Source: Microbacterium testaceum (GTDB lineage: Bacteria; Actinomycetota; Actinomycetes; Actinomycetales; Microbacteriaceae). Taken from it: a DNA stretch of 64,000 nucleotides. The DNA is taken from the NCBI RefSeq assembly GCF_001476285.1, contig NZ_LDRU01000037.1:1-64000 (forward strand), given 5' to 3'. A model generated the notes under the pieces. That model was given only the letters and a program-made list of their open reading frames with translations. It was not told where the DNA came from and did not search any database. Positions 15,525 to 27,880 of this stretch are shown piece after piece; position 1 is the stretch's first letter, and every line of letters begins with the position of its first letter. A program made the translations under genes and the position numbers.

Positions 15525-18500
15525 ATGACCTACCCTCGCCCCTCATCCTTCGGCCCCGCAGCTGACGCCAGCGCCGCGGGCACGGCATCCGTTGTTCCCA
15601 GCCCGCGCTTCCCGGACATCGAGCGTGACACCCTCGCGTTCTGGGCCGAGGACGACACATTCCGCGCCTCGATCGCGAACCGTGAGGGCGCCGAGGAGTG
15701 GGTCTTCTACGACGGCCCGCCCTTCGCCAACGGTCTCCCGCACTACGGGCACCTGCTCACCGGGTACGCCAAGGACGTCTTCCCGCGCTTCCAGACGATG
15801 CGCGGCAAGAAGGTCGACCGCGTCTTCGGCTGGGACACCCACGGTCTCCCGGCCGAGCTCGAGGCCATGAAGCAGCTCGGGATCACCGAGAAGGACGAGA
15901 TCGAGCGCATGGGCGTCGCGACCTTCAACGCGAAGGCCCGCGAGTCGGTGCTCGAGTACACGCGCGAGTGGCAGGACTACGTCACCCGTCAGGCCCGATG
16001 GGTCGACTTCGAGCGCGGCTACAAGACGCTCGACACGACCTACATGGAGAGCGTCCTGTGGGCCTTCAAGACCCTGCACGACAAGGGCCTCGCGTACGAG
16101 GGGTACCGCGTGCTGCCGTACTGCTGGCGCGACGAGACGCCGCTGTCGACGCACGAGCTGCGCATGGACGACGACGTCTACAAGATGCGTCAGGACCCCT
16201 CGGTCACCGTGACCTTCCCTCTCGTCGGCGCGAAGGCCGAGGCGCTGGGTCTCACCGGCGTCCGTGCCCTCGCGTGGACGACGACCCCGTGGACCCTCCC
16301 GACGAACCTTGCCCTCGCGGTGGGTCCCGGCATCCGTTATGCAGTTATCGAGGGCGGCCCGAACGGCGCGGCCGACGTGCACACGACCCCCGACGGCACC
16401 CCCGACGAGGCGTTCGAGGCCGTCGCGCACCGCTACCTGCTCGCCGAGGATCTGCTGCCGAACTACGCGAAGGATCTCGGGTACGAGAGTGCGGATGCCG
16501 CCCGCGCGGCCGTTCAGACGACGGTCCTGGGCGCCGAGCTCGAGGGCGTCTCGTACGACCGCCTCTTCGACTACTACGCCGACGCGTCGGTGTGGGGCAC
16601 GCAGGACGCCTGGAGAATCCTCGTCGACGACTACGTCACGGTGAGCGACGGCACGGGCATCGTGCACCAGGCCCCGGCCTACGGTGAGGACGACAAGCGT
16701 CTCGCGGATGCCGCGGGCCTGCCGACGATCATCTCGCTCGACGACGGCGGCCGGTTCCTGTCGGCAGTGACCGACGTCGCCGGGGAGCTGTGGATGGAGG
16801 CCAATCGGCCGCTCATCCGTCTGCTGAAGCAGGGCGGACGCCTGCTGCGCGAGGCGTCGTACGAGCACTCGTACCCGCACTGCTGGCGCTGCCGGAACCC
16901 CCTCATCTACAAGGCCGTGTCGAGCTGGTTCGTGCGTGTGACCGACATCAAGGACGACCTGCTCGCGAACAACCAGCGGATCACCTGGGTGCCCGAGAAC
17001 GTCAAGGAGGGCCAGTTCGGCAAGTGGCTCGAGGGCGCTCGCGACTGGTCCATCAGCCGCAACCGCTACTGGGGCTCGCCGATCCCGGTCTGGAGGAGCG
17101 ACGACCCGAACTACCCGCGCGTCGACGTGTACGGCTCGCTCGCCGAGATGGAGGCCGACTTCGGGAGGCTGCCGCGCAACGCCGACGGCGAGGTCGACCT
17201 GCACCGCCCCTACATCGACGACCTCACGCGCCCGAACCCCGACGACCCGACCGGGCAGTCCACGATGCGCCGCATCGAGGACGTGCTCGACGTGTGGTTC
17301 GACTCGGGCTCGATGCCGTTCGCGCAGGTGCACTACCCGTTCGAGAACCACGAGTGGTTCGACGAGCACGCCCCCGCCGACTTCATCGTCGAGTACATCG
17401 GACAGACCCGCGGCTGGTTCTACGTCATGCACGTGCTCTCGACCGCGCTGTTCGACCGCCCGGCCTACACGGGCGTCTCGTGCCATGGCATCGTGCTCGG
17501 CAACGACGGGCAGAAGATGTCGAAGTCGCTGCGCAACTACCCCGACGTGCGCGAGGTCTTCGATCGCGACGGCTCGGATGCCATGCGCTGGTTCCTCATG
17601 TCGTCGAGCGTGCTGCGCGGCGGCAACCTCGTCGTGACCGAGGAGGGCATCCGCTCGGGCGTACGCGAGTTCCTGCTGCCGTTGTGGAACGCGTGGTACT
17701 TCTTCGCGACGTACAGCAACGCCTCGGGACCCGACGGCTACACCGCCGAGTGGCGCACCGACTCCACCGACGTGCTCGATCGGTACATCCTTGCGCTGAC
17801 GGGCGACCTCGTGAAGGACGTCGCCGCCGACCTCGAAGGCTTGGACTCCACGACCGCGGCCGAGCGCCTGCGCGACTTCGCCGAGGTGCTGACCAACTGG
17901 TACATCCGGCGCTCGCGCGACCGTTTCTGGGTCGGCGTGACCGACGACCCGCGCTCCCGCGAGGCGTTCGACACGTTGTACACCGTGCTCGAGACGCTCA
18001 CCCGCGTCGCGGCCCCGCTGCTTCCGCTCGTCACCGAGCGCGTGTGGCAGGGCCTCACCGGCGGACGCAGCGTGCATCTGACGGACTGGCCCGACGCGTC
18101 GGCCTACGCGGCCGCGGAAGACATCCGCACCGCGATGGACACCGTGCGCGACGTCTCGAGCGTCGCCAACGCGCTGCGCAAGCGCGAGGGCAAGCGTGTG
18201 CGCCTGCCGCTGCCGCGTCTGACGGTGGTGACCCCGGATGCCGCGGGCCTGGCGCAGTTCGAAGACCTCGTGCGCGAGGAACTCAACGTCAAGGACGTGC
18301 AACTGGTCGAGCTGACGCCCCAGTCGTTCGACGAGTTCGGACTCGCGCAGCGCCTCGTCATCAACGCTCGCGCCGCCGGCCCGCGTCTGGGAAAGCGCGT
18401 GCAGCAGGTCATCCAGGCGGCCAAGGCCGGCGACTGGGCGGAGACCGACCGCGGCATCGTCGTGCAGACCCCGGAGGGCGAGGTCGTGCTGGGGCTCGGC

Positions 18501-18935
18501 GAGGGAACCCTCGAGACCGACGCCTCTCGCCTCGCCGAGGGCGAAGCGGTTGCGCTGCTCGTCGCCGCCGAGGGCTTCCTCCTGCTCGACACCTCGACGA
18601 CGCCCGAGCTCGAGGCCGAGGGCCTGGCGCGTGACATGATCCGGGGCATCCAGGACACGCGAAAGGCGGCGGGCTTCGACGTGAGCGACCGCATCGCCCT
18701 TTCCCTCACGTTCGACGACGCCGGCGATGCGGCCGCCGTGGCCCAGGCGTTCGACGTCGCGGGCGTGGCATCCGAGACCCTCGCCGAAGGCGTCGTGCTG
18801 GCCAGCCGCACGGAGCGGCTCATCGAGCGCGGGAACGTGGGCGAGCCCGAGTTCGAGAACGTGCTCGCCGCGAAGACCTACGCGAACGTCGGAGCCGTCA
18901 CGGTGGCCGTCGCCCGGATCGGAGCCCCCGCATGA
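15525..18935 (+). CDS. ileS: Isoleucine--tRNA ligase
   Basis: A 1136-residue class I synthetase charging tRNA-Ile. The HIGH-type motif is [14 protein letters not shown] and the KMSKS loop is [12 protein letters not shown]. The length and the C-terminal extension place it with the long, eukaryote-like IleRS type found in many actinobacteria; members of this type are often mupirocin-tolerant, which is family knowledge and not shown here. The start is fixed by the T-box-regulated GGAGAG site. It overlaps folC by ATGA. Confidence 0.97.
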   Translation: MTYPRPSSFGPAADASAAGTASVVPSPRFPDIERDTLAFWAEDDTFRASIANREGAEEWVFYDGPPFANGLPHYGHLLTGYAKDVFPRFQTMRGKKVDRVFGWDTHGLPAELEAMKQLGITEKDEIERMGVATFNAKARESVLEYTREWQDYVTRQARWVDFERGYKTLDTTYMESVLWAFKTLHDKGLAYEGYRVLPYCWRDETPLSTHELRMDDDVYKMRQDPSVTVTFPLVGAKAEALGLTGVRALAWTTTPWTLPTNLALAVGPGIRYAVIEGGPNGAADVHTTPDGTPDEAFEAVAHRYLLAEDLLPNYAKDLGYESADAARAAVQTTVLGAELEGVSYDRLFDYYADASVWGTQDAWRILVDDYVTVSDGTGIVHQAPAYGEDDKRLADAAGLPTIISLDDGGRFLSAVTDVAGELWMEANRPLIRLLKQGGRLLREASYEHSYPHCWRCRNPLIYKAVSSWFVRVTDIKDDLLANNQRITWVPENVKEGQFGKWLEGARDWSISRNRYWGSPIPVWRSDDPNYPRVDVYGSLAEMEADFGRLPRNADGEVDLHRPYIDDLTRPNPDDPTGQSTMRRIEDVLDVWFDSGSMPFAQVHYPFENHEWFDEHAPADFIVEYIGQTRGWFYVMHVLSTALFDRPAYTGVSCHGIVLGNDGQKMSKSLRNYPDVREVFDRDGSDAMRWFLMSSSVLRGGNLVVTEEGIRSGVREFLLPLWNAWYFFATYSNASGPDGYTAEWRTDSTDVLDRYILALTGDLVKDVAADLEGLDSTTAAERLRDFAEVLTNWYIRRSRDRFWVGVTDDPRSREAFDTLYTVLETLTRVAAPLLPLVTERVWQGLTGGRSVHLTDWPDASAYAAAEDIRTAMDTVRDVSSVANALRKREGKRVRLPLPRLTVVTPDAAGLAQFEDLVREELNVKDVQLVELTPQSFDEFGLAQRLVINARAAGPRLGKRVQQVIQAAKAGDWAETDRGIVVQTPEGEVVLGLGEGTLETDASRLAEGEAVALLVAAEGFLLLDTSTTPELEAEGLARDMIRGIQDTRKAAGFDVSDRIALSLTFDDAGDAAAVAQAFDVAGVASETLAEGVVLASRTERLIERGNVGEPEFENVLAAKTYANVGAVTVAVARIGAPA

Positions 18936-20284
18936 GCGATCGCACCAGAGCTGACGCCGTCTACGCGGCGCTCCTCGAGCGCCAGGGCGAGCAGTGGGTG
19001 CAGCCGCGCGTCGAGCGCACGCGTCGTGTGCTCGAGCTGCTCGACGACCCGCAGCGCACGTACCGCGTGATCCACGTCACCGGCACGAACGGCAAGACCT
19101 CGACGAGCCGCATGATCGAGAGCCTGCTGCGTGCGATGGGGCTTCGGACGGGCCTGTTCACCAGCCCGCACCTCGAGCGGTTCACCGAGCGCATCCTCAT
19201 CGACGGCGAGCCGGTGTCGGATGCCGCGATCGCGGACGCGTGGGACGAGATCCAGCCGTTCGTCGACATGGTGGATGCCGAGTTGGCCGGCGCGGGCGAC
19301 GCTCCGCTGACCTTCTTCGAGCTGCTCACGGTGCTCGCGTTCGTCGTCGCCGCCGACGCGCCGATCGACGTGCTCGTGCTCGAGGTCGGCATGGGCGGCG
19401 AGTGGGACTCGACCAACACCGCGGACGGCGACGTCGCGGTGTTCACGCCGATCGACATCGACCACGTCGACCGACTCGGCTCGACCGTCGCGGAGATCGC
19501 CACGGTGAAGGCGGGCATCATCAAGCCTGGCGCGGCCGTCGTCTCGGCTCCGCAGCCTCCCGACGCGCTGCGCGCCATCCGCCAACGCGCCGAGAAGGAG
19601 GGCGCGACGGTATCGATCGCGGGTGACGGGTTCGCCCTCGAGGGGCAGACCCTCGCCGTCGGGGGACAGCAGCTCGACATCCGCGGCGTCGCGGGAACCT
19701 ACCGCGAGGTCTACCTGCCGCTGTACGGCGCTCACCAGGGCGCCAACGCGGCCCTGGCGGTCGCGGCGGTCGAGTCGCTCATCGGCGGCGGGACCCAGGC
19801 CCTCGCCGCCGACGTGATCGCCGACGGTCTCGGCACCGCGACCTCGCCCGGCCGCCTGCAGCTCATCGGCACGGCGCCCACGGTCTTCGTCGACGCCGCA
19901 CACAACCCGCACGGCGCCCGCGCCCTGGTCGCCGCCCTCGACGAGTCGTTCGACATCGACGAGTGGGGGGCGGTCATCGGCATCCTGGATGGAAAGGATG
20001 CCGTCGGCATCATGTCCGCACTCGTGCCGGCCGTCGCGCGTGTGTTCGCCACCGCTCCCGACAGCGACCGCGCCACCGATCCCGACACGATCGCCGACGT
20101 GGCCGAAGCGGCCGACCTGCCGGTCACCGTGCACCCGACGCTCGAGGACGCCGCCGACGCGGCACGGGCGTGGGCGGCCGAGTCCGACCGTCGCGCCGTC
20201 GTCATCGCGGGCTCCGTCGTCCTCGCGGGCGAAGCGCTGCGTTTGTCGGAGCTCGAGGACTGGAAGTCGGGGTGGCAGGCGTGA
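18932..20284 (+). CDS. folC: Folylpolyglutamate synthase / dihydrofolate synthase
   Basis: A 450-residue Mur-ligase-fold enzyme that adds glutamate to dihydropteroate and to reduced folates. The ATP-binding loop is [13 protein letters not shown], followed by [11 protein letters not shown]. The conserved [14 protein letters not shown] is near residue 315. It overlaps ileS upstream and the DUF4233 gene downstream, so ileS-folC-DUF4233-ndk form one transcription unit under the T-box transcript. Confidence 0.95.
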   Translation: MSDRTRADAVYAALLERQGEQWVQPRVERTRRVLELLDDPQRTYRVIHVTGTNGKTSTSRMIESLLRAMGLRTGLFTSPHLERFTERILIDGEPVSDAAIADAWDEIQPFVDMVDAELAGAGDAPLTFFELLTVLAFVVAADAPIDVLVLEVGMGGEWDSTNTADGDVAVFTPIDIDHVDRLGSTVAEIATVKAGIIKPGAAVVSAPQPPDALRAIRQRAEKEGATVSIAGDGFALEGQTLAVGGQQLDIRGVAGTYREVYLPLYGAHQGANAALAVAAVESLIGGGTQALAADVIADGLGTATSPGRLQLIGTAPTVFVDAAHNPHGARALVAALDESFDIDEWGAVIGILDGKDAVGIMSALVPAVARVFATAPDSDRATDPDTIADVAEAADLPVTVHPTLEDAADAARAWAAESDRRAVVIAGSVVLAGEALRLSELEDWKSGWQA

Positions 20285-20685
20285 GTCCCCGGGAGCCGCG
20301 CGCGCGTCGCCAGCGCGGTGCCCTCGAATCGCTCGGCGCCGTCGTGCTCGGCTTCGAGTCGATCATCGTCTTCCTCGGTGGTCTCGTCGTCTACGGGCTG
20401 AAGGTGCTGCCGTTCGGCATCGAACCGTGGTGGGGGATCGTCGGCGGCGTCGTGATGGCCGTCGCCATGGTCGCCGTCGCCGGCCTCCTTCGCCACCGGA
20501 AGGCCGTGTGGGTCGGCTGGGCTCTCCAGGTGCTCCTGCTCCTCGGCGGATTCCTCGTTCCGGCCCTCGCCGTCGTCGCGCTCATTTTCGGCGGCATGTG
20601 GGCGTATGCGACGATCAAGGGAGCGGCCCTCGACCGGCAGAACGCCCGGCGGGCCGCTTCCCCCGACCTCTCGAACGGAGAATGA
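20281..20685 (+). CDS. DUF4233 membrane protein
   Basis: A 134-residue protein with about four hydrophobic segments (SIIVFLGGLVVYGLKVLPF, WGIVGGVVMAVAMVAVAGLL, then two more). Position between folC and ndk is the usual place of DUF4233 genes in actinobacteria. The GTG start overlaps the folC stop. The function is unknown. Confidence 0.85.
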   Translation: MSPREPRARRQRGALESLGAVVLGFESIIVFLGGLVVYGLKVLPFGIEPWWGIVGGVVMAVAMVAVAGLLRHRKAVWVGWALQVLLLLGGFLVPALAVVALIFGGMWAYATIKGAALDRQNARRAASPDLSNGE

Positions 20686-20688
20686 CCC

Positions 20689-21105
20689 ATGGCCACCGAA
20701 GAGACCCTCGTCCTGGTCAAGCCCGACGGCGTCGCCCGCGGCCTGACCGGCGCGATCCTCGCCCGTATCGAGGCGAAGGGCTACGCCCTCGTCGACATCC
20801 GCCTGGTCGAGCCCGACCGTGAGCGCCTCGCCCAGCACTACGCCGAGCACGAGGGCAAGCCGTTCTACGAGCCGCTCCTCGAGTTCATGCTCTCCGGCCC
20901 CTCGGTCGCCATCCGTCTCGCGGGCAACCGCGTGATCGAGGGCTTCCGTTCGCTCGCCGGAACGACCGACCCCACCACCGCCGCGCCCGGCACGATCCGC
21001 GGCGACTTCGGCCGCGACTGGGGCCTGAAGGTGCAGCAGAACCTCGTCCACGGCTCCGACAGCGTCGAGTCCGCCGAGCGCGAGCTCGCGATCTGGTTCG
21101 CCTGA
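20689..21105 (+). CDS. ndk: Nucleoside-diphosphate kinase
   Basis: A 138-residue enzyme that balances nucleoside triphosphate pools. The active-site histidine lies in NLVHGSDS, and ETLVLVKPDGVARGL at the N-terminus is typical. It starts 3 bp after the DUF4233 stop with GAACGGAGAATGACCC upstream as a ribosome-binding region. A hairpin follows 13 bp after the stop and closes the ileS-ndk unit. Confidence 0.97.
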   Translation: MATEETLVLVKPDGVARGLTGAILARIEAKGYALVDIRLVEPDRERLAQHYAEHEGKPFYEPLLEFMLSGPSVAIRLAGNRVIEGFRSLAGTTDPTTAAPGTIRGDFGRDWGLKVQQNLVHGSDSVESAERELAIWFA

Positions 21106-21118
21106 TCCCGGATGCCGA

Positions 21119-21150
21119 GATGGCCGCCGCCCCGAGGGGTGGCGGCCATC
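21119..21150 (+). terminator. Terminator after ndk
   Basis: GATGGCCGCCGCCCC (21119-21133) pairs with 21136-21150 across a 2-base gap with one G-T pair. No T-run follows. Position fits the end of the ileS-folC-ndk operon. Confidence 0.75.
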
Positions 21151-21159
21151 ACTGCGTCC

Positions 21160-21263
21160 CGATCCCTTCGACGAGCTCAGGAACCTGCGCCGGCGCCCGG
21201 TGAGATGACTGCTACCGGCCCGCGCCCTCGACCGAGGAGGTGGCTGAGCCTGTGGAAGCCACC
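21160..21263. repeat. Remnants of an intergenic CTTCGACGAGCTCAGG-type repeat
   Basis: CCCTTCGACGAGCTCAGGAACC (in two runs: CCCTTCGACGAG, CTCAGGAACC) near 21167-21188 and GGTGGCTGAGCCTGTGGAAG near 21238-21257 resemble the short dispersed repeats of the CTGAGCNTGTCGAAG type common between genes in Microbacteriaceae. The resemblance is from memory of such repeats; function is unknown. Confidence 0.5.
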
Positions 21264-21281
21264 GGCCCGCGCGCGACGCCC

Positions 21282-21512
21282 TCAGGTTCGCGACAAGCCC
21301 GCCCGGTGCCCCGCCGCCAGCCACGACACCGGGCCGAGCACGGGAACGGCGAGGATCACGATCGCCCACACCAGCACCGACGTCGACGACAGCCGTCCCG
21401 CGCTGCGGCACAGGCTGACGATGGCCCAGACGGCAAGACCGAGCACCACCACGGCCAGCCCCGACCACACCAGGTCGTACGCGGCAGGCATCAGCGGGTT
21501 CGTGGCATCCAT
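21282..21512 (-). CDS. Small membrane protein with PLDc_N-like domain
   Basis: A 76-residue protein with two hydrophobic helices (LVWSGLAVVVLGLAVWAIV and VLVWAIVILAVPVLGPVSWL). The second helix with a G-P-x-x-W-L ending resembles the phospholipase D nuclease N-terminal (PLDc_N) domain found alone in many short actinobacterial proteins. TAGGTT lies exactly 6 nt before the ATG (21519-21524), a leaderless promoter pattern. The role is unknown. Confidence 0.75.
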   Translation of the reverse strand: MDATNPLMPAAYDLVWSGLAVVVLGLAVWAIVSLCRSAGRLSSTSVLVWAIVILAVPVLGPVSWLAAGHRAGLSRT

Positions 21513-21597
21513 TCCTCGAACCTAGGGCACAAGTCCTTTGCGCGCGAGAAACCGCGGGTACGAGAACCCGAGGGCACGAGAACGACCCGCGATGAGG

Positions 21598-22194
21598 TCA
21601 GAACTGCGCCAGGACGTTGAGTCGAGCCTGCGCGATGACGGCGATGACGACGAACGCCGCGAGCGTCATCAGCGGGACCCAGGGCATGAGCCGTTCGGCG
21701 ACGTGCCGCACACGCGGCGCGGGAATGACTCCCTCGCGGAGCACGTGCAGCGTGACCACGAAGAACGAGGGGATCACGACCGACCACGTCACCATGCACC
21801 ACGGGCAGAGGGTCGCGAGCACGAAGATGCTCTGCGAGATCAACCAGATGACGAACGTGATCGCGAAGGCGAACCCGAGCCAGAACAGCGCCCAGAACCA
21901 GCGCGCGAACCGTGCACCGGCCAGCAGCGCCATGCCCACGACGACCGGCGCCATCCACGCCGTGAGGCCGATGATCGGGTTCGGGAATCCGAACACGCTG
22001 CCCTGGGGCGACTGGAGGTTCGCCGAGCACTGGACCAGGACGCTGAAGTCGCAGGATGCCGCTTCCCCGGGGTTCTTCAACTGGGCGAAGCGCTCCATCG
22101 TCAGCGAGAACGCCGCCCACCACCCGACGATGCCGGCTAAGACGAGCCAGATCGCGACCACGACGGGGCGGCGAGGGGTGACGGTGTCGCTCAT
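21598..22194 (-). CDS. Vitamin K epoxide reductase (VKOR) family protein
   Basis: A 198-residue membrane protein with about five transmembrane helices. It has the loop cysteine pair (CDFSVLVQC, residues about 48-56) and the active-site CPWC near residue 130, the pattern of bacterial VKOR. It should use quinones to reoxidise DsbA-like proteins and so support disulfide formation outside the membrane. CAGAAT lies 6 nt before the ATG, a weak leaderless -10. No DsbA gene is seen in the window. Confidence 0.92.
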   Translation of the reverse strand: MSDTVTPRRPVVVAIWLVLAGIVGWWAAFSLTMERFAQLKNPGEAASCDFSVLVQCSANLQSPQGSVFGFPNPIIGLTAWMAPVVVGMALLAGARFARWFWALFWLGFAFAITFVIWLISQSIFVLATLCPWCMVTWSVVIPSFFVVTLHVLREGVIPAPRVRHVAERLMPWVPLMTLAAFVVIAVIAQARLNVLAQF

Positions 22195-22285
22195 GGCTCG
22201 ATTCTGTCACCGCGCACTTCGCTGTCCGCTGAAGATCGCTCGGTGTCGAAGAGCCCCCGTGCGGTGGTTTCCGGACGGACCGTGC

Positions 22286-22478
22286 GATAATGATGTTTCG
22301 ATGTACCGCGGCCGCGCCGCAGGAGCATCACCAGAAGACTTCGGGCGATGACCGCCCTTCGCAGCACGAGCCGCCGGCCTGCTGCAGACCGAGTGAGTTC
22401 GCGGCCCCGCCGGGTGCGGCGCCGCACGAGATTTCGCCGGGCGACGCGCGGTGTCGCCCCGCCAGGGAGTACGCCACA
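22286..22478 (+). promoter_or_regulatory. rne promoter and 5' leader
   Basis: GATAAT at 22286-22291 is a good -10 match and leaves a leader of about 180 nt before the rne ATG. The leader is GC-rich with several possible short hairpins (for example GCGGCCGCGCCGC). RNase E leaders elsewhere take part in feedback control; that is only an analogy here. Confidence 0.45.
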
Positions 22479-25112
22479 ATGGCAGACGCAAGCGACGAAC
22501 AGACCCCCACCGAGCAGATCGCGCCCGACGCCGCAGTCGAGCAGGACGCTTCCTCCGACGCCACCGCTTCCCCCGAGGCGCCGACGGTCGACGAGGAAGA
22601 GGGCGCGGTTCAGGATGCCGAGAGCGCCGCGGCGCTCGACACGGCTCCTCCCGCGGTGCTCGACGAGACGCCCGCCGAAGAAGCGCCCGCCGACGCGGTG
22701 TCCGCCGAGAGCGAGCAGGACGCTGAGCCCGCTGTCGCCGACGCCGCGACGGACAGCGCGACGGAAGACGCCGCCGACGCTGACGCTCCCGCGCCGGTGG
22801 ACGAGACGCCCGCCGAGGCCGCCCCCGGGCCGGACACCGCTGACGAGACGTCCACCGCCGAGACGCGCACCGCCGAGGCGCCCGAAACGGAGAAGACGGC
22901 CGAGGTCGCGGCATCCGAAGCGCCCGCGGAAGAGACGTCCGCACCGCAGAAGCCGGAACGCCCGACCGCCGTGTCGCTGGGCCTTCTGCCCGAGGTGTTC
23001 GTGTCCGCGGTGTCGACCCAACTGCACTTCTACGCGCCCGAGCCGCTTCCGGCGGCCCTGCGCGACGACTCCGACGACCGCGGCTTCCGCGACGAGCGCG
23101 ACGACGAGGCTCCGGCGGAGCGCACCTCCGCGAACGCTCGACGACGCAACCGCCGTCGCGGTGGCGCCGCCGCCGCCAGCGCAGACGACCAGGACGACGC
23201 CCCCGCGGCCCCGCCGCGCCAGCGCGCCGTCGAGGTCGTCACCGAGCCGCAGCGCATCAAGGGCTCCACGCGCCTCGAGGCCAAGAAGCAGCGGCGCCGC
23301 GATGGTCGCGAGGCCGGCCGTCGCCGCCCCGTCGTGACCGAGGCCGAGTTCCTCGCGCGCCGCGAGGCCGTCGACCGCGTGATGGTCGTGCGGTCGAAGG
23401 CCGGCCGCATCCAGATCGCCGTCCTCGAGGACAACGTGCTGGTCGAGCACTACGTCGCCCGCAACCAGGATGCGTCGCTCATCGGCAACGTCTACCTCGG
23501 CCGCGTGCAGAACGTGCTCCCGAGCATGGAGGCCGCGTTCGTCGACATCGGTCGCGGGCGCAACGCCGTGCTGTACTCCGGCGAGGTCGACTGGGACGGC
23601 ATCGACACCGGCAACCAGCCCCGCCGCATCGAGCTCGCGCTCAAGTCGGGCGACCGCGTCTTGGTTCAGGTGACCAAGGACCCGGTGGGCCACAAGGGTG
23701 CGCGCCTCACGAGCCAGATCTCGCTCCCGGGGCGCTATCTCGTCTACGTGCCCAACGGCACCATGAACGGGATCTCGCGCAAGCTGCCCGACACCGAGCG
23801 CGCCCGCCTCAAGAAGATCCTCAAGGAGGTCCTGCCCGAGTCGTCGGGCGTGATCGTCCGCACCGCGGCCGAGGGGGCCACCGAGGAGCAGCTGACGCGT
23901 GACGTCCAGCGCCTGACCTCGCAGTGGGAGCACGTCAGCAACCAGCTGCAGACGATCCAGGCGCCCGCGCTGCTGCACTCCGAGCCCGATCTCCTCGTCA
24001 AGATCGTCCGCGACGTCTTCAACGAGGACTTCACGCGCATGCTGATCCAGGGCGACGAGGCGCTGCAGACGATCTCCAACTACCTCGCGGGCGTCGCCCC
24101 CGACCTGCTCGAGCGCGTCGAGAAGTACGAGGGCGAGCAGGACCCCTTTGACGCCTTCCGCGTGACGGAGCAGATCGAGAAGGCCCTCGACCGCAAGGTC
24201 TGGCTGCCCTCCGGCGGTTCGCTCGTGATCGACCGCACCGAGGCCATGACCGTGGTCGACGTCAACACCGGCAAGTTCGTCGGTTCGGGCGGGAACCTCG
24301 AAGAGACGGTCACGAAGAACAACCTCGAAGCGGCCGAAGAGATCGTGCGTCAGCTGCGTCTGCGCGACATCGGCGGCATCATCGTCGTCGACTTCATCGA
24401 CATGGTGCTCGAGTCCAACCGCGATCTCGTGCTCCGTCGTCTCATCGAGTGCTTGAGCCGCGACCGCACGAAGCACCAGGTCGCCGAGGTCACCTCGCTC
24501 GGCCTCGTGCAGATGACGCGCAAGAAGCTCGGCCTCGGCCTTCTCGAGACCTTCAGCGAGGCCTGCGAGGTCTGCGCCGGACGTGGCGTCGTCGTGCATC
24601 ACGACCCCGTCGTCCGCCACCGCACCGGAACGAACGGCAACGGGAACGGCAACGGCGGCTCGAACAACCGTCGGACACGCGGCGGAAACGGCAACGGCAA
24701 CGCCTCCGCGAACGGCTCGAACAACGGAAACGGCGCTCCGGCCGGCAACGGGGGAGCAGCGGCCGCCGCCGGCGGCACGCACGTGATCACCGAGGGCGTG
24801 AAGTCGGCGCTCGCGCAGATCGCGGCATCCACGATCCACCCCACCGTCGAAGACCCCGCGATCGTCGAAGCGGCCGTGGTCGCGTCGGTCGAAGCGGTCC
24901 TGGATGCCAAGGTCGAGGCGCCCGTGCGCGAGAAGCGTCCGCGCAAGAAGCGTGAGCCGAAGACCCCGCGCACCGAGAAGGACGCGCTGCTCGAGTCCGT
25001 GCTCGAGGCGCTCCCGGAGCCGAAGGCGCCCGGTCAGGGACGCTCGCGCCGCCGCGTCACGACAGCCGCCCTCACCGGGACCCCGGTCGACGCCCAGCCG
25101 TCGTCGGACTGA
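22479..25112 (+). CDS. rne: Ribonuclease E/G family protein
   Basis: An 877-residue endoribonuclease for mRNA decay and rRNA processing. An acidic, Ala/Glu-rich N-terminal extension (about residues 1-160) precedes a basic patch and the S1 RNA-binding domain (IGNVYLGRVQNVLPSMEAAF, near residue 330). The catalytic metal site follows in VVDVNTGKFVG and GGIIVVDFIDM. A zinc-link-like CEVCAGRG is near residue 690. The C-terminus has an Asn/Gly-rich spacer and a Lys/Arg-rich tail. This scaffold on both sides of the core is typical for actinobacterial RNase E. Confidence 0.95.
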   Translation: MADASDEQTPTEQIAPDAAVEQDASSDATASPEAPTVDEEEGAVQDAESAAALDTAPPAVLDETPAEEAPADAVSAESEQDAEPAVADAATDSATEDAADADAPAPVDETPAEAAPGPDTADETSTAETRTAEAPETEKTAEVAASEAPAEETSAPQKPERPTAVSLGLLPEVFVSAVSTQLHFYAPEPLPAALRDDSDDRGFRDERDDEAPAERTSANARRRNRRRGGAAAASADDQDDAPAAPPRQRAVEVVTEPQRIKGSTRLEAKKQRRRDGREAGRRRPVVTEAEFLARREAVDRVMVVRSKAGRIQIAVLEDNVLVEHYVARNQDASLIGNVYLGRVQNVLPSMEAAFVDIGRGRNAVLYSGEVDWDGIDTGNQPRRIELALKSGDRVLVQVTKDPVGHKGARLTSQISLPGRYLVYVPNGTMNGISRKLPDTERARLKKILKEVLPESSGVIVRTAAEGATEEQLTRDVQRLTSQWEHVSNQLQTIQAPALLHSEPDLLVKIVRDVFNEDFTRMLIQGDEALQTISNYLAGVAPDLLERVEKYEGEQDPFDAFRVTEQIEKALDRKVWLPSGGSLVIDRTEAMTVVDVNTGKFVGSGGNLEETVTKNNLEAAEEIVRQLRLRDIGGIIVVDFIDMVLESNRDLVLRRLIECLSRDRTKHQVAEVTSLGLVQMTRKKLGLGLLETFSEACEVCAGRGVVVHHDPVVRHRTGTNGNGNGNGGSNNRRTRGGNGNGNASANGSNNGNGAPAGNGGAAAAAGGTHVITEGVKSALAQIAASTIHPTVEDPAIVEAAVVASVEAVLDAKVEAPVREKRPRKKREPKTPRTEKDALLESVLEALPEPKAPGQGRSRRRVTTAALTGTPVDAQPSSD

Positions 25113-25123
25113 TCGTTCTCACC

Positions 25124-25172
25124 CGTGAGGGGTCATGCCCTGTCGTCCGCGACGTGGGCATGACCCCTCACG
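25124..25172. terminator. Bidirectional terminator between rne and the DUF4031 gene
   Basis: Perfect 17-bp arms CGTGAGGGGTCATGCCC (25124-25140) and its complement (25156-25172) enclose a 15-nt loop. It lies between convergent genes and overlaps the last codons of the DUF4031 gene. Confidence 0.8.
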
Positions 25173-25443
25173 CGCGTCCGCGGCGTTCGCGGGCGGTGAT
25201 GCGCAGGCCCGAAGCGCGGAGACGACGGACGAGCTCGCGCCCGCCGACGTGTTCCGCGCCGGCGGCGACGAGATCGGCGTGGCGCTCGTCGGGAACGTCG
25301 TAGTGGTCGAGATCGAACGCACGGGCGGGAATCCCGGCGGCCGCGGCGAAGGCGTGCAGCTCGTCGAGATCGCTGTCGCTGACGAGGTGCGCCCACAGTC
25401 GTCCGTGCGCGGGCCACTGCGGGTCGTCGATCAGGATCGCCAT
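25168..25443 (-). CDS. DUF4031 domain protein
   Basis: A 91-residue protein with the DUF4031 start MAILIDDPQWPAHGRLWAHL (Trp, His and the paired Asp residues conserved) and a DLDHYDVP segment. These proteins are widespread in actinobacteria; function is unknown. TAGGAT lies exactly 6 nt before the ATG (25450-25455), indicating a leaderless transcript. Confidence 0.88.
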   Translation of the reverse strand: MAILIDDPQWPAHGRLWAHLVSDSDLDELHAFAAAAGIPARAFDLDHYDVPDERHADLVAAGAEHVGGRELVRRLRASGLRITARERRGRA

Positions 25444-25449
25444 TCCGTG

Positions 25450-25455
25450 ATCCTA
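25450..25455 (-). promoter_or_regulatory. -10 element of the DUF4031 gene (leaderless type)
   Basis: TAGGAT on the minus strand, 6 nt from the ATG at 25443. Confidence 0.6.
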
Positions 25456-25480
25456 CGGTCGACACGCGGGTCGGATGCTT

Positions 25481-25509
25481 TTGCCGGATGCCGTCCCGTG
25501 AGCTAAACT
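25481..25509 (+). promoter_or_regulatory. Promoter of rplU-rpmA
   Basis: TTGCCG (25481-25486) and TAAACT (25504-25509) are spaced by 17 bp, a good sigma-70-type match. A leader of about 140 nt follows before rplU, long enough for feedback control by L21, but no known motif is recognised. Confidence 0.7.
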
Positions 25510-25656
25510 TGACCCTTGGTGCGTCGTGTCCGCCCCTACCAGCGCGTGACACCCGCGAGCCGAGCTCGCCGGATCGTACCGAGATTTGGGTCGAGAGACC
25601 CTCTCGACGTCATCAGACAACCGGAGCCGTGCGCTCCCGAATGAAACAGGTGTGAA

Positions 25657-25965
25657 GTGGTCTACGCAGTTGTGCGCGCCGGCGGCCGGCAGGAAAAGGT
25701 GGAGGTCGGCACGATCGTCGTGCTCGACCGCCAGGCGGCGAAGATCGGCGAGAGCATCCAGCTGCCCGCCGTCCTGTTCGTCGACGGCGACGCCGTCACG
25801 ACCGACGCCGACAAGCTCGCGAAGGTCTCGGTCACGGCCGAGGTCCTCGGTGAGGAGCGCGGTCCGAAGATCGTGATCCAGAAGTTCAAGAACAAGACCG
25901 GCTACAAGAAGCGCCAGGGCCACCGTCAGGACCTCACGCGCGTCAAGATCACCGGCATCAAGTAA
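25657..25965 (+). CDS. rplU: 50S ribosomal protein L21
   Basis: A 102-residue large-subunit protein ([17 protein letters not shown] at the N-terminus, [17 protein letters not shown] at the C-terminus). The start is GTG at 25657, preceded by AACAGGTGTGAA. Gene order rplU-rpmA-obg is the standard one. Confidence 0.97.
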   Translation: MVYAVVRAGGRQEKVEVGTIVVLDRQAAKIGESIQLPAVLFVDGDAVTTDADKLAKVSVTAEVLGEERGPKIVIQKFKNKTGYKKRQGHRQDLTRVKITGIK

Positions 25966-25983
25966 GAGCCAGGAGACGCAGAG

Positions 25984-27879
<1,896 letters not shown>

Positions 27880-27880
<1 letters not shown>

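Noticed and set aside
15543-18302. 919-codon open frame antisense to ileS
   Set aside because: Same GC-driven artefact; ileS motifs on the plus strand are clear.
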